DNA from: Antedon bifida
Taxonomy: Eukaryota > Echinodermata > Crinoidea > Comatulida > Antedonidae
Reading direction: 5' to 3'
Length of the DNA: 64,000 nucleotides
Assembly (NCBI GenBank): GCA_963402885.1
Contig: OY727096.1
Span: forward strand, 9,681,501-9,745,500
The position numbers and the translations under genes were made by a program. Positions 14,001 through 26,000 of this stretch are shown here, one piece after another. Within the stretch, counting starts at the first letter, position 1. Every line of letters begins with the position of its first letter. The notes under the pieces are model-generated. The model saw nothing but the letters and a program-made list of their open reading frames with translations. It was not told the DNA's origin and ran no database searches.

Positions 14001-17000
14001 TAGGGTACCGTTATTTAATTATCTTGTGTTTTTGTATCTCCATAGGTTGATTTCGGCGCAACAGACATCCGTTTAACACAACGGCAAGTCGATGGACGGT
14101 GGCGTGCCCTGTCGGTCGAGTAGCAGGAGGAAACCTGGCGACGGCTACTCGCATCTGAACCTACCCCAGCACCAACGGCGGAGGTCAGCGGAGACACGAC
14201 CGGTGTAGATACTGCCCTCGAGTCAACGCCGGAACCACCACCATCCAGCGCGCCGACCGAGGATTCACACCCACGACGTAAAAACCCGTGCGTGTTTCCA
14301 GGATGTGAATTCGAGGCTGTGCACAACATGAGGAGGCACGTGTGGTCCCACCACCTCCCCTCATGTTTTAAATTACCATCAACTCCGCAGAAGACACAGA
14401 CCAAGCTCTGCCTGCTGCGGAAGTACGCCGTCGAAATACTGGGTAGGCCGGAGTACACTTTGGACAACCTGGTCACCCATCTGAATGCTGAAGGGGCTGT
14501 TGGTCCTGTGATGGGTTTGTCACACGGAAGTGAGCCCTCTAGAGTAAAAGAGAGGAGATGAATAAAGATGGACGACAACTACAACGTGTTTTGTTATGTT
14601 CTTATTGTTGGTTTCAGCCTAACGAGCGAGCCCGTAACAAATTGGGGGTCATCCGTGAACAAAGTGCGGAATTGTAGTTGTAGATCGAACTGATGGTAAT
14701 TTTTGTTGATTATTCTAAGCTGGTTTTAGGTTTAGAGGCGTTTTATAACGAACGAGGTTTGGCGGTCGTCGAGCCAGTACACTGTGTTGTTGTTTTAGGC
14801 TTGTGTAGGCTTACCTGTGATACTAGAAGTCGGTTTGGCTTTGATTTTAGGGGTCTAGTTATTGAGACCATGGCGCACGGTAGGTTTAATACTGTGTGGG
14901 CTTGGCAGGTAATTTATTACTGGTGCCTTAATTATCGTCATATTGGTTATTATTTTAACCTGTGTTTTTGTTTGTTTGTTTCAAATCGAAACTATGTCAG
15001 AAAGTGATTTTGACGAGGAATTTTTGGATAGCATGTCCATTGAGGTGGTAGCTCAGCTATCAGGGGAGCGTTTGCGACTCCTAGGTACTAGGGTTGGAGC
15101 ATCTATAAATGATTCCATGAATAAATATGACTTGATAAATGTGATTGGAAATCATGTTGGTTTAATTACTCATGAATCCGTAAAAACTGCGGGGAATGAG
15201 GTCGAGTTGGCTAGAATTGAGTTGGAACGTGAAAAATTAATTTTTGAAAGAAGAAAAATAGAGATGCAAACTCAAAGGGAAATGGAGAAAGAAAAACATG
15301 AATTTGAGTTAAGGAAATTAGAATTAGCTAACCAAATGGGTCACACCACACAGGTTTCTACACCTAATGATTCAGAGATTACTCAGAATATTAAATGGGT
15401 TCCCAAGTTTAATGAGGACGAGGTAGAGACATATTTTTTAGCTTTTGAGAAAATTGCTAATAGATTAAAGTGGCCTGCTAGACACTGGACTGTGTTGTTA
15501 CAAACTGCTCTTGTGGGTAAAGCCCAAGAGGTATTTTCTGCATTGGCTGATGATCAATGTGAAAGCTATGATGCGGTTAAAACTGCTGTTTTGTCAGCTT
15601 ATGAGTTAGTTCCAGAGGTGTATCGTCAGAAATTTAGGAACTTAGGTAAACCTTATGATCAAACGTTTACAGAATCTGCACGTAAGAAGCAGATTCTTTT
15701 TGATAGATGGTGTAGTTCGGAAGGAGTAAACGGTGAATTTGGAAAGCTTCGCGAGCTTATGTTAGTTGAGGAGTTTAAATCTTGTTCCCCTACTGAAGTT
15801 CGTACACATCTAGAGGAGCAGAAAGTTGATAATTTAATGAAAGTGGCTTCTGTTGCCGATAATTATGTGCTCACGCACAAGGTGGTGGATACCAAATCGG
15901 TTTCAAAATCTGTTGATGATTCTAAGGTCCAAAGTCAGAAAACTACAGTTAATAGTAGTAGTAAATTTGTCAGAACTTGTTTTTACTGCAAGAAAAAGGG
16001 TCATATAAAGGCAGATTGCTGGCTGTTTCAAAGTTAAAGGGGATAATAAGAAACCCCAATCACTTCCAAACACGTTGGTTAATACAGTCCCGTTGAAAGT
16101 GACAGCGAGTCATGACGTTGATGAAAGTGAGAAGTTGATCCAATCTTCAGATCCGGAAAAAGTGCGAAAGCTATTTAAGCCTTTCCTCTCTACTGGTTCT
16201 GTAGCATTGATCAACGATGTGAATCTGAGTAAAGTTCGTGTCTTAAGAGACACAGGGGCGTCACAATCCCTGATATTAGAATCGGCATTGTCATTTTCGG
16301 ACGAGTCTTCTGCTGGAGCAAGTGTGCTCATTCAAGGTGTTGAAGGGGTTATAAGGAAGTCCCACTTCATGTAATTCGAATTGAAACAGATATTGTTAGC
16401 GGACATTTTGTTATCGGTGTCGTTCCGAGTCTTCCAGTATGGGGTGTCACACTCCTTTTGGGGAATGATTTGGCCGGAGACAGAGTGACAGTAGAACCGG
16501 TTGTGTGCAAGAGTCCTGTTGAAGACGAAAGCACGGTGTGTTTAGAGAAAGAGTTATCACATGTGTTTCCATCATGTGCGGTAACGCGATCTATGGCAAA
16601 TAAAACCATAGATGAGGATGAGAGTATTGACTTATGTGATAGTTTTTACGGAGACATTACAGATCGCGTTTCCCAAGAGGCTGTCTGCTCAGGTCCCGAG
16701 TTACACACTGCCCAGGCTGAACAACAGCACCCAAAAGTGTGTGATTTCGGTCCGACAGTTCTCAATCGGTCTAGGTTAGTGGAAGAGCAGAGTAATGATC
16801 CTGATTTGTTGTCATTTGGTCAGCAAGCTCTTTCTGTAGAGGAAATGTCTATTGTTCCTGTTTGTTATTTTATAAAGGATGGCATACTTATGCGTAAGTG
16901 GAGGCCACCAGATATTCCAAGTAGTGAAGTTTGGAATGAGATTCACCAGATTGTTATTCCTAGGGGATACCGTCAGGATATTATTGGTATTGCGCATGAT

Positions 17001-20000
17001 GATCCTCTTTTAGGTCATTTAGGTGTCAATAAAACGGTAGACAAAATTCTCAGGCATTTCTTTTGGCCAGGGCTTAGAAAAGATGTGTCTAACTATTGTA
17101 AATCCTGTCATGCGTGTCAGGTAGTGGGGAAGCCTAATCAAAAGGTTCCAGTAGCCCCACTTAAGCCTATTCCTGCATTCGGTGAACCATTTTCAAGGGT
17201 TATTGTTGATTGTGTGGGACCACTACCACGTACTAAAAATGGAAATGAGTATCTATTAACAATAATGTGTGCATCAAGTAGGTTTCCAGAAGCGATTCCT
17301 CTTAGGCGTATTACAGCTAAGAATGTTGTTAAAGCATTGGTAAAATTCTTTACATGGGTAGGATTGCCTAAAGCTGTTCAGTCCGATCAAGGATCAAATT
17401 TCATGTCAAAGATATTTAAACAAGTCTTAGAGCAGTTAGGTGTTGCCCATATAAGTTCAAGTGCTTACCATCCACAGTCTCAAGGGGCACTTGAGAGATT
17501 TCATCAAACACTTAAGAATATGCTTAAAACCTATTGTTTTCAATGTGAAAAGGAATGGGATGAGGGAGTTCCCTTATTGTTATTCGCTGTTCGTGAAACA
17601 GTGCAAGAGTCCTTAGGGTTTAGCCCATTTGAGTTGGTGTATGGTCATTCTTAAAATAGTCAAAGAAAGGCTGTTAGGGAATGCAGAAAAGTCTGTATCG
17701 ATACTAGATTATGTGTCTGAATTTCGTGATCGATTAAATCGTGCTCGTGAGATGGCTAGAAAGAATCTTGTGAAGGCTCAGGGTAAAATGAAGAGATTGT
17801 TTGATAGGAAATCAGAAAAGAGAAGCTTTAGTTCAGGTGATGAAGTTTTAGTTATGTTGCCTCTTCCCAGTCAACCATTATCTGCAAGATTTGCTGGTCC
17901 TTACAAAGTATTAGAAAGAGTAGGAGAAGTTGACTATGTGTTAGATACTCCAGATAGGCGTAAGAAGAAGCGACTGTGTCATATAAACATGTTGAAACCA
18001 TACACAGCGAGAAATAATAGTGATACCTGTACGTCAACACCAGTTACGTGTGTTGTTGAAGAGAATTCTGAAGAGTTTGGGGATCCTGATACATGTGTTA
18101 AGTTCAGTAATTCAGATGTCCTTGCAAACATTGAAGAGAAAGTTGGTCATTTATCTCGTGATCGTAAGGTTGAAATTGTTAGTCTGATATTTGGAAATCT
18201 GCAGTTGTTTTCGGATGTTCCTGGTCGAACGAACTTAGTGGAGCATGATGTTAAGACAGCTGATTGTTTACCAATAAAACAAAATCCATATAGAGCAAAT
18301 CCGTTCAAGATGAAGATACTACAAAATGAGATTGATTACATGATTAAGAATGATATCATCGAGCCTAGTTGCAGTGCTTGTAGTTCTCCATGTATATTAG
18401 TTCCGAAGCCAGATAAATCGTATCGTTTTTGTACTGATTATCGGAAGGTTAATGCCAAATCTACTACAGATTCATATCCCATACCGAGGATAGACGACTG
18501 TATTGATCGTGTGGGTAGTGCTAAGTTTGTCAGTAAATTTGATCTTCTAAAGGGTTACTGGCAAATTCCTTTAACAGAGCGTGCGAAAGAAGTGTCAGCT
18601 TTTGTAACTCCCATGGGTCTTTATCAGTATAAGGTCATGCCTTTCGGTTTAAAAAACGCACCAGCCACGTTCCAGAGATTGGTTAATGGTATAATTTCAG
18701 GGTTGGAGGGCTGTGAAGCTTATATAGATGATTTGGTTGTTTATAGTGATACATGGGATGTTCATGTGCAGAGAATTAAGGCATTGTTTGAGAGGTTGAC
18801 CGCTGCAAAGTTGACAGTAAATTTGGTGAAAAGCGAGTTTTCCTGTGCTGAAATTGTGTTCTTAGGTCATAAAGTTGGTTGCGGAAAAGTGAAACCATTA
18901 AGTGCTAAGATTAAGGCAGTCTGTGATTTCCCAGTTCCAAAGAGTAAACAGGAGTTAATGCGGTTCCTGGGAATGGCTGGGTTTTATCGACGTTTTTGCA
19001 GAAGTTTCTCAACGCTTGTAGCTCCATTAACGAATCTGTTGAAAAAGAATGCGAGCTTTGTGTGGTTGGAGGAATGCAGTGATGCGTTCAATAAAGTTAA
19101 AGCAATGATATCAAACGAACCGGTGTTGATGGCTCCACAATTTGATAAACAGTTCTCGTTAATGATTGATGCCAGTGATGTTGGTTCTGGTGCTGTGTTG
19201 GCGCAAACAGATGAGAATGGTGTTTACAAGCCTGTGTGTTTCTACTCGAGAAAATTCAACCAGCATGAAAAGCGTTATTCTACTGAGAAGGAGACATTAG
19301 CTTTGATGTCAGCGTTAAAGCACTTTGAGGTGTATCTTGGATCCACTCCGTTTCCAATTGTAGTTTGGACTGACCACAACCCATTAACGTTCTTGGCAAG
19401 AATGAAGGACAAGAATCAACGCTTGTTGAGATGGAGTTTAGCAGTTCAAGAAATGAATCTTGAAATTCATCATATCAGAGGAAAAGACAATGTTGTAGCT
19501 GACGCTTTGTCAAGAGTTTAGATAAAACATGTATGAAATGATTTTAAAAGTTTTGTTAATTTTAAAAGTGTTTATTTAATTATAATATGTTAGTTGTGAT
19601 AGAGTGATGCATTAATGGCATACACGGATTTAAAGTACAGTAATTAGAACATGTGGAATTTTAAAGAAGCAGTTGAGGTAAATTCATATCAACGACCTGT
19701 TAAAATAACTATAAGAAAAGATTTAAGATGTTATATACAGTTACAGTATAAGTTTAATCATATCAAACTTTCTTTAAGTGGGGGTGTGATGGGTTTGTCA
19801 CACGGAAGTGAGCCCTCTAGAGTAAAAGAGAGGAGATGAATAAAGATGGACGACAACTACAACGTGTTTTGTTATGTTCTTATTGTTGGTTTCAGCCTAA
19901 CGAGCGAGCCCGTAACAGTCCGCATCATCGACCAGAAGACACTAGAGATGATGTTCAAGCTACAAGCGTCGATCGAAGCGGCAACCATCCAGCGGCCCTA

Positions 20001-23000
20001 ATCCACTGGCGTTACATGGTAGCGATGGCCCAGCGGATGAATCACACCAAGATGAGCCAGCTAGCCGCCGAAGCTGAGGCCGAGAATCCCCTCGCCCAGC
20101 CCACCTCTGCCGAAGCCGACTGAAGGCCTTGGTGCGCTCCGGCGCTACCCGGGTGCTCGGGGAGATTGACTTGGACCACTCCGTTCCGGTAGCTGACTGG
20201 TTTAGGCAGGAAGAGATGCTGCGTTGCCTTCTGGCACAGGCTTTCTCACCTCGACACCATCTGACGATTTGCCTGCACCTAAGAGGCAGCCGCAACGACC
20301 CGACGGCGGAGACGTGTTATCAAAACTGCCTCAACATCCTGCAGATAGCACGGATTCCGAGATGCGTACGCATTCTACTGCATAATTTCTCATCGACTGT
20401 GCTAATGGCCGATAGGTTTAGGCGCATTTTCCCCCTGACCTATTTCAGCTTTACACGGTCGGTGGAGAGTTTCAACGAAGAGCAAAAGGAAGCGTGCAGG
20501 CACATTTTTCGAACGGATGACCGCCGCCTATTGCTGGAATCAGATGGGCCTCACTTCGCTCCCCCGGGGCAACGAGAGGGTGCACCACATCTGTTCCATC
20601 CCACCGCAGAGGCAGTTGGAAAGATCTTGGGCCAAGATGCCGAGCAAGTTTTAGACTTGACCCGGAAGAATGGCCAAGATCTGTTCCTTATGGTGTAGAG
20701 CCGACCATTCCGGCGGCCTACCAGAAGTTTTAAGTTATTCTATTATGTTATTTTTCTAAGGTGCTAGGAGATGCACTGGTTTCAGTTATTTTAGAGTTAA
20801 CCAGAAGTTATTGTTTTATTTTACAGCATGACCACCCGAGCATCGGCCCTGGCCTTATAAAATCGGGGGAAGTGTAGTGAAATACCCCTCCGTAAAATGG
20901 TCCAGTCCACCGAGTGACCCGAGGTCATGTGTGTCGTCCTGAGGAGACCAGTGCTCTCTTGAGATTTGGACGATATAGAATACACACGGAATATAGACAC
21001 CGCACATCGGAAGTATACTGAGTGTTTTACCGTGTTCAATATCAAGACATCAAAGCATACTGTAGTATTTACTATTGGCAATTGTTGGGCAATGAACTCC
21101 CAAGAGACCAGCCAACGACAGGTAATCCACACTACTTTCTGCTAGTTTGGTTATATTCTCGGCCATTTTACAACAGTACTACTGTAGGTCAGGATTAAAA
21201 GGCAAACATTTAAATATTTCACTTTTGATGTTTATTTTTATATATCTACATACCTGTATTTTTTGTAAATCCAAGCAATTCACTTTTGCCTTATCTTAAT
21301 GTAGATATTGATTAATTTATATTGAAAGTGGGAAGTGTTTTGGATTAAAGCAAGGCTATGTGTACGGATTATGGATGGTACCCACTGGTGTCTTCTACTA
21401 AACATTTCAGGAAGCCAATTGGCCAACCAAAAGTAACTGATCGTAACTAGAGGTTACTCTTTGATCTGGCCAAGCTCAGTGTCCTGGGGCGGATTGCAAT
21501 ATAAAGACTTTGTCTCCCCTCGCGAAAGTCTTAGTTAAGCCTCTCAGCAAAGTCGATTTCAATATAGCGGTCTTAACTGAGACTTTATTAGTAAAGAATT
21601 TCAAACAATCAAACCAGCCTATAGTTACCGACAAATGAGGGCGCTATACCAACAAGTGCAACAAAGCCATATATATAAAGAGTTACGACATTGGATTATA
21701 GTCACGTGATATGCAGATAAATTTTTGTCAAACTTGTCTCCGTTAATGCATGTAAAGTATAGGAGCAAGAAAATACTTTAAACTTTTTCTTATATTTAAA
21801 AAAATGTAATTGCACATTTTACTGTGAAATATCGATGTGCACAGCGTACAGAAGTACTTGCAGCAAAGAATACTGCGCGCGCGTGCGCTAGTACATTATA
21901 AAGTTCGATTGATTGATTTTGGAACGAAACATCCAATACCTACGTCCTATTAATAACAATTATGTAATATTTTCAATCCATAATGCATGCTTTGATGACT
22001 AAATAAAAATATAAAGTGTCGTGGATATATTTGTTAATATATTGAATAGGGTATGAACAATATTAAAATAATAAAGGCGAATTATTACAAATAAAATGAT
22101 GAACGAGTCTCTGAAAGTTTGTGTCAAAAACACACAGAGAGCCATATACTGTATAAAAATGGGGGTGAAATTGTGTGTTTTTTGTATTGGTTCATGCTTT
22201 GATGTATCCTGACTTGCATGTAGGCTCTAGCATTTATTCTTTTGTTATTATAGACACAATATATATATGTTACCAAATTAATACCATTAAAAAAATTAAA
22301 TGCTAAAATAAAAACGGAATATAAGCGTTATTTCATAGACAAAAAAATTCTAAAAATAACACATGAACTACAGGAAAACGCTATGCAAAATAGACCCGCG
22401 CGCCCTCAGCGTGCGAATTCTTTGACACAAAAATGGCTTCTAATTTTCAATGTCGTAACTCTTTATATATATGGCTCTGAAGTGCAAATAGAGTTACGTA
22501 AATACTAGGAGATTTTAGCAAATAATTAAAAATATTGGCAACAAATTTGTATGTAATTTGATAGTAAGTATTGGTTAATTAATACATTAATACATTCTTA
22601 AAGTTTACAAACAAATATTTCAAAAAAATAAATTTTAAATATGCTCCTATATGCAGTCTTTTTCTTAGTCAAAATAGTGTAGCGCTAGGGCCGCGTATGG
22701 ACAATATGCGTACAGCTTGTTGGTGCGGTTGTGGACCGCTAATAGTAATTGATGGTCAGGTAGGTGTGGGCCTATAAGATTTTATCTATTGAAACAATTG
22801 GTAGATAAAAATAATAATAATACACATGTCTTATAGTTCAATACCCCTTTTCTACACTAGTATCATAAAATCAATTCACAGCAGTATTTAAAGAAGTTAG
22901 TTTCGCCATGATATTACTAGCTAGCCTAGGAGCGCTCGCGTCGCGCGGTTAGCGTAAGCCTGCCTGGAGGAGGCTTAGAATCTAAGACCACGGCACTGAA

Positions 23001-26000
23001 ATTCTAAGGCTAAGACTTCTTATTGCAATGGTCTTAAATCTAAGACCATCGTTGCTAAGGGTTTCATCTTGGGCTTAAGTCTAAGACCACGGTTAAGACC
23101 TTTATTGCAATCCACCCCTGTTGTTAGATTGCCTTGATTTAACCAAGCAACAGCTCCATTAACAGGCATGTACAGTATATTTCTTAGTTATTTAATAAAA
23201 CAATTATTTATAATCCTTACACTGTCCATCCAAATTCCTGAATCAGTATCAAGTTTCCAGATGATCATTGTTTTGTCCATCGACGCAGACACTAAATGCA
23301 TAGGTTGGTGGCGCACTCCATCTTTATAATTAGATTGAAAGCAATAAATATATGAATGAATAGCCTATGAGGCTATTATAGCAGCATAATTGTAATTTGA
23401 GGGGTTTTCTGAATAAATACGTTATTGTCACGATTTACAGTAAATGTATTACATTATATTATTAGAAATGAATCCCGATTAAAGGAAACATGTTACTATG
23501 CATTTGTCAATATGGAGTTTTCAGTTTGTGATGACGGACACATGTTAATCAACTATGCGCATCTGGGATATTTGGACACATTTCCCTGCTCTCTACTTTG
23601 ACACAGATGATGATGATTTCTAGGTCCACACGACAAACTGATGACACATTGATTGACCTGACCTATGAAAGGTCGTTGGTCTTCAAATTTAAAGCTCCCT
23701 AATACCTTGAAATTCCGCAGACCTCCAGTGGATATCATACACCCAGTTTTCATGGCCTACCAGCACAGATTCCAATGATACCATGAACTCTTTGGTCTTG
23801 TCTAAAAAAATGTTAAAAAACACTTTTTTCAAATACATACATTGTTTGAAGGTTTGCATGACGAAATCAATACGATGATATAAAGTTTGCGGTACACCAT
23901 GTATATTAGTCTTAAAAAGAATTGTTGAGTTTCTTGACGTTTCTATTGTTTATGAGAAACAATGCTCTTGTATTGCTAGTTTCAATCCCTCCCACTGTAA
24001 AGCTTGCTATTGTTTTAGCTTTTACACCAATCCCACTCAATTTCACTTATATTCCAAGTTTTCTGGTCTTTCTGCATTCTCACTCCCGAGGATGACCAAA
24101 GTATATTGATCAAAACGTCGAGAAACTCAACAGTTCTAATATACACGGTGTACAAACTCAGAACAATACCATAACGCTAAAATGTTTAGTGAAAATATAA
24201 TTGATTTATATCATTATCGATAACATCACCATCCTACATTGATGAGCTTATCACACCATATTGTCCTCCTACCCAAAATAACCATAATGTTTCAAAACTG
24301 GCCATTGTTTTTATGGCAAGAGATCATTTATTTCTTCTTCTGCTCGTGGCAACATCAACATCTTTATACTTCTTATATTGGTATGATTGGATAGACATGC
24401 CTTTTTACTTGAGTTCCTGTGAATTCTGTTCCGGCGAGCTCTCATATGGGAGTGGGGTAAATGGTTCCTTCTTCTTCATTTTTGTCTTAAGATATTTATT
24501 GGATCATTTTTGTGTGTAAAGCACTTAAATTAAATTTGAATTAGGTGCTATATAAGACTACCATTATTATTAACACACTTATCTTCGATTTGTATTTTAA
24601 ATATATACCTTGACAAGTAACAGAGAATCTGTTTCCCTGTATTTTTATTTTTTCATTTTGCTTTTGTAAAGTGTCATCTTTTTCAGGCGATATCCTCCAC
24701 AGACGAATAAAACAATCTTGCCCACAACTAGCCAACAATAAATCACCTTCATCTAAAAAATATTTTGAAATTTGGTAGTGCTTTTTTATACAATGTTTTC
24801 ATAGTAGTCCTTCATTTTCAGAAATCAAAGACTATGCAGCTATTAAGTCTAACAGTTCTACATATAGCCAAAGGTGATCTGGAGACTATAATAAGGACTT
24901 TTAGATTTTCATGTCGACTGTGAATAGTCGACAGCTACCCGATTACGTCATTTTTATGATATGCGCATGCTCTAGGCGTCTGGTATGTCGACTGGCAAAT
25001 TGGGTCTAGGTCTTATCACTAGGATGCCAGCCTTCTTCTTCTGCCAGGATCTTGGCTGGGCCTAAGCTACACACTTAGCCGGGCCTAAACTACACACTTA
25101 GCCTGGCCTAAGCCTGTGTACTTCCACCGGCCCAGCACGGTGGAATAGCACCATGGATGAGTGCTACTTCAGAGATTACAAGGTCAGATCCTAAGGTCAT
25201 ACCATCGTGTGCACATTCACTCAATCTAAAAGTCCCTACTATATTCAGGAGAACCAACTTCAGACGCTTTCTTAGGACACAAGTTAGTAATACAACCTAC
25301 CTGTAGTAACCACTTGTACAGCTCTTACCCAGTCTTCATGTCCTCGCATTGTATTTACTAAAACAAATTGTGCATTATTCTCAACATACAACAGTATGTT
25401 ACAGTCATCATCACCAACTGCTAGGATTGGAGCTGTAAACAAATTTAGAGAAAAATGTGTGACGATATTAAATTGGTATTATCATATAGCTGGCAATACA
25501 AAGGCTAACAACAACAAGATATACCCTTAAAGGGGGATTCTGGGTTTAAAATTGCTTTTAAATATCGTTTATTTATTAAATAAAAAATATTATAACAATA
25601 TAGACATGTCAGAATGAAGAAGTAATAACGAGAAATTAAAAAATTAAATTTCATATACATTTTAGGGTAAATTCATGGAAAGTCTGTTTTTCAGCAGCTT
25701 AGGGAAGCTCATTAATATTCATGAGATATTCACAAAGGCACGTCATCAGTGGATTCCAAACTCGCGACGTCATGTACGTTGTGTTTGTCAACTAATTTAC
25801 ATCTCTCTCCCCTGTCAAACCACGACCACCCGATCATTGTGAAATACATTTTTTGTAGATTTTCTAAGCTAGGCCTAAAGTTTAATAATAACAGTAGTAG
25901 CATATATTTATTTGACATTTAATGAAATACAAAATTTAGTACAGATTACTCCATGGTACAGATTATATATAGATTGTATACAGTTATACTATTTTTATAC

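Larger units (their letters stand above)
14507..19917 (+). mobile_element. Element B: Gmr1-clade Ty3/Gypsy element nested in element A
   Basis: The 133-bp LTRs (14507-14639 and 19785-19917) begin TGTGATGGGTTTGTCAC, end GTAACA and look identical base for base. A 4-bp target duplication GTCC (14503-14506 and 19918-19921) flanks the element, and a purine tract (AAGTGGGGG) precedes the right LTR. Parts in order: gag (14994-16037), protease (16075-16374), integrase (16458-17654), reverse transcriptase/RNase H (17629-19521). Integrase lying before reverse transcriptase is the hallmark of the Gmr1 group of deuterostome Gypsy elements. It looks nearly whole, with perhaps two or three breaks. Identical LTRs mean a very recent insertion, younger than element A. 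Confidence 0.92.
8193..21175 (+). mobile_element. Element A: Ty3/Gypsy LTR retrotransposon fossil (broken), in ELP2 intron 7
   Basis: Two LTRs (8193-8465 and 20873-21175) begin TGTAGTGAAATACCCC and end in ACAACA. A 4-bp target duplication GTAC flanks them (8189-8192 and 21176-21179). A candidate primer-binding site follows the left LTR and a purine-rich tract (near 20860-20872) precedes the right one. Parts between: gag-type regions (8810-9676, 9997-10794), protease (11136-11498), reverse transcriptase/RNase H remnants (11528-12257), integrase (12757-13855), a PHD-type finger (near 13870-13980), and a zinc-finger/TatD-like accessory region (14250-14506 and 19922-20698). Element B is inserted inside the accessory region. 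The copy is clearly broken, with many breaks (of the order of ten). LTR differences (a few percent plus one larger indel) suggest a moderately old insertion. It is antisense to ELP2. Confidence 0.9.

Noticed and set aside
14015-14578. Long minus-strand open frame overlapping the accessory region and element B's left LTR
   Set aside because: It is antisense to recognisable plus-strand motifs and crosses an insertion boundary, so it is a shadow.
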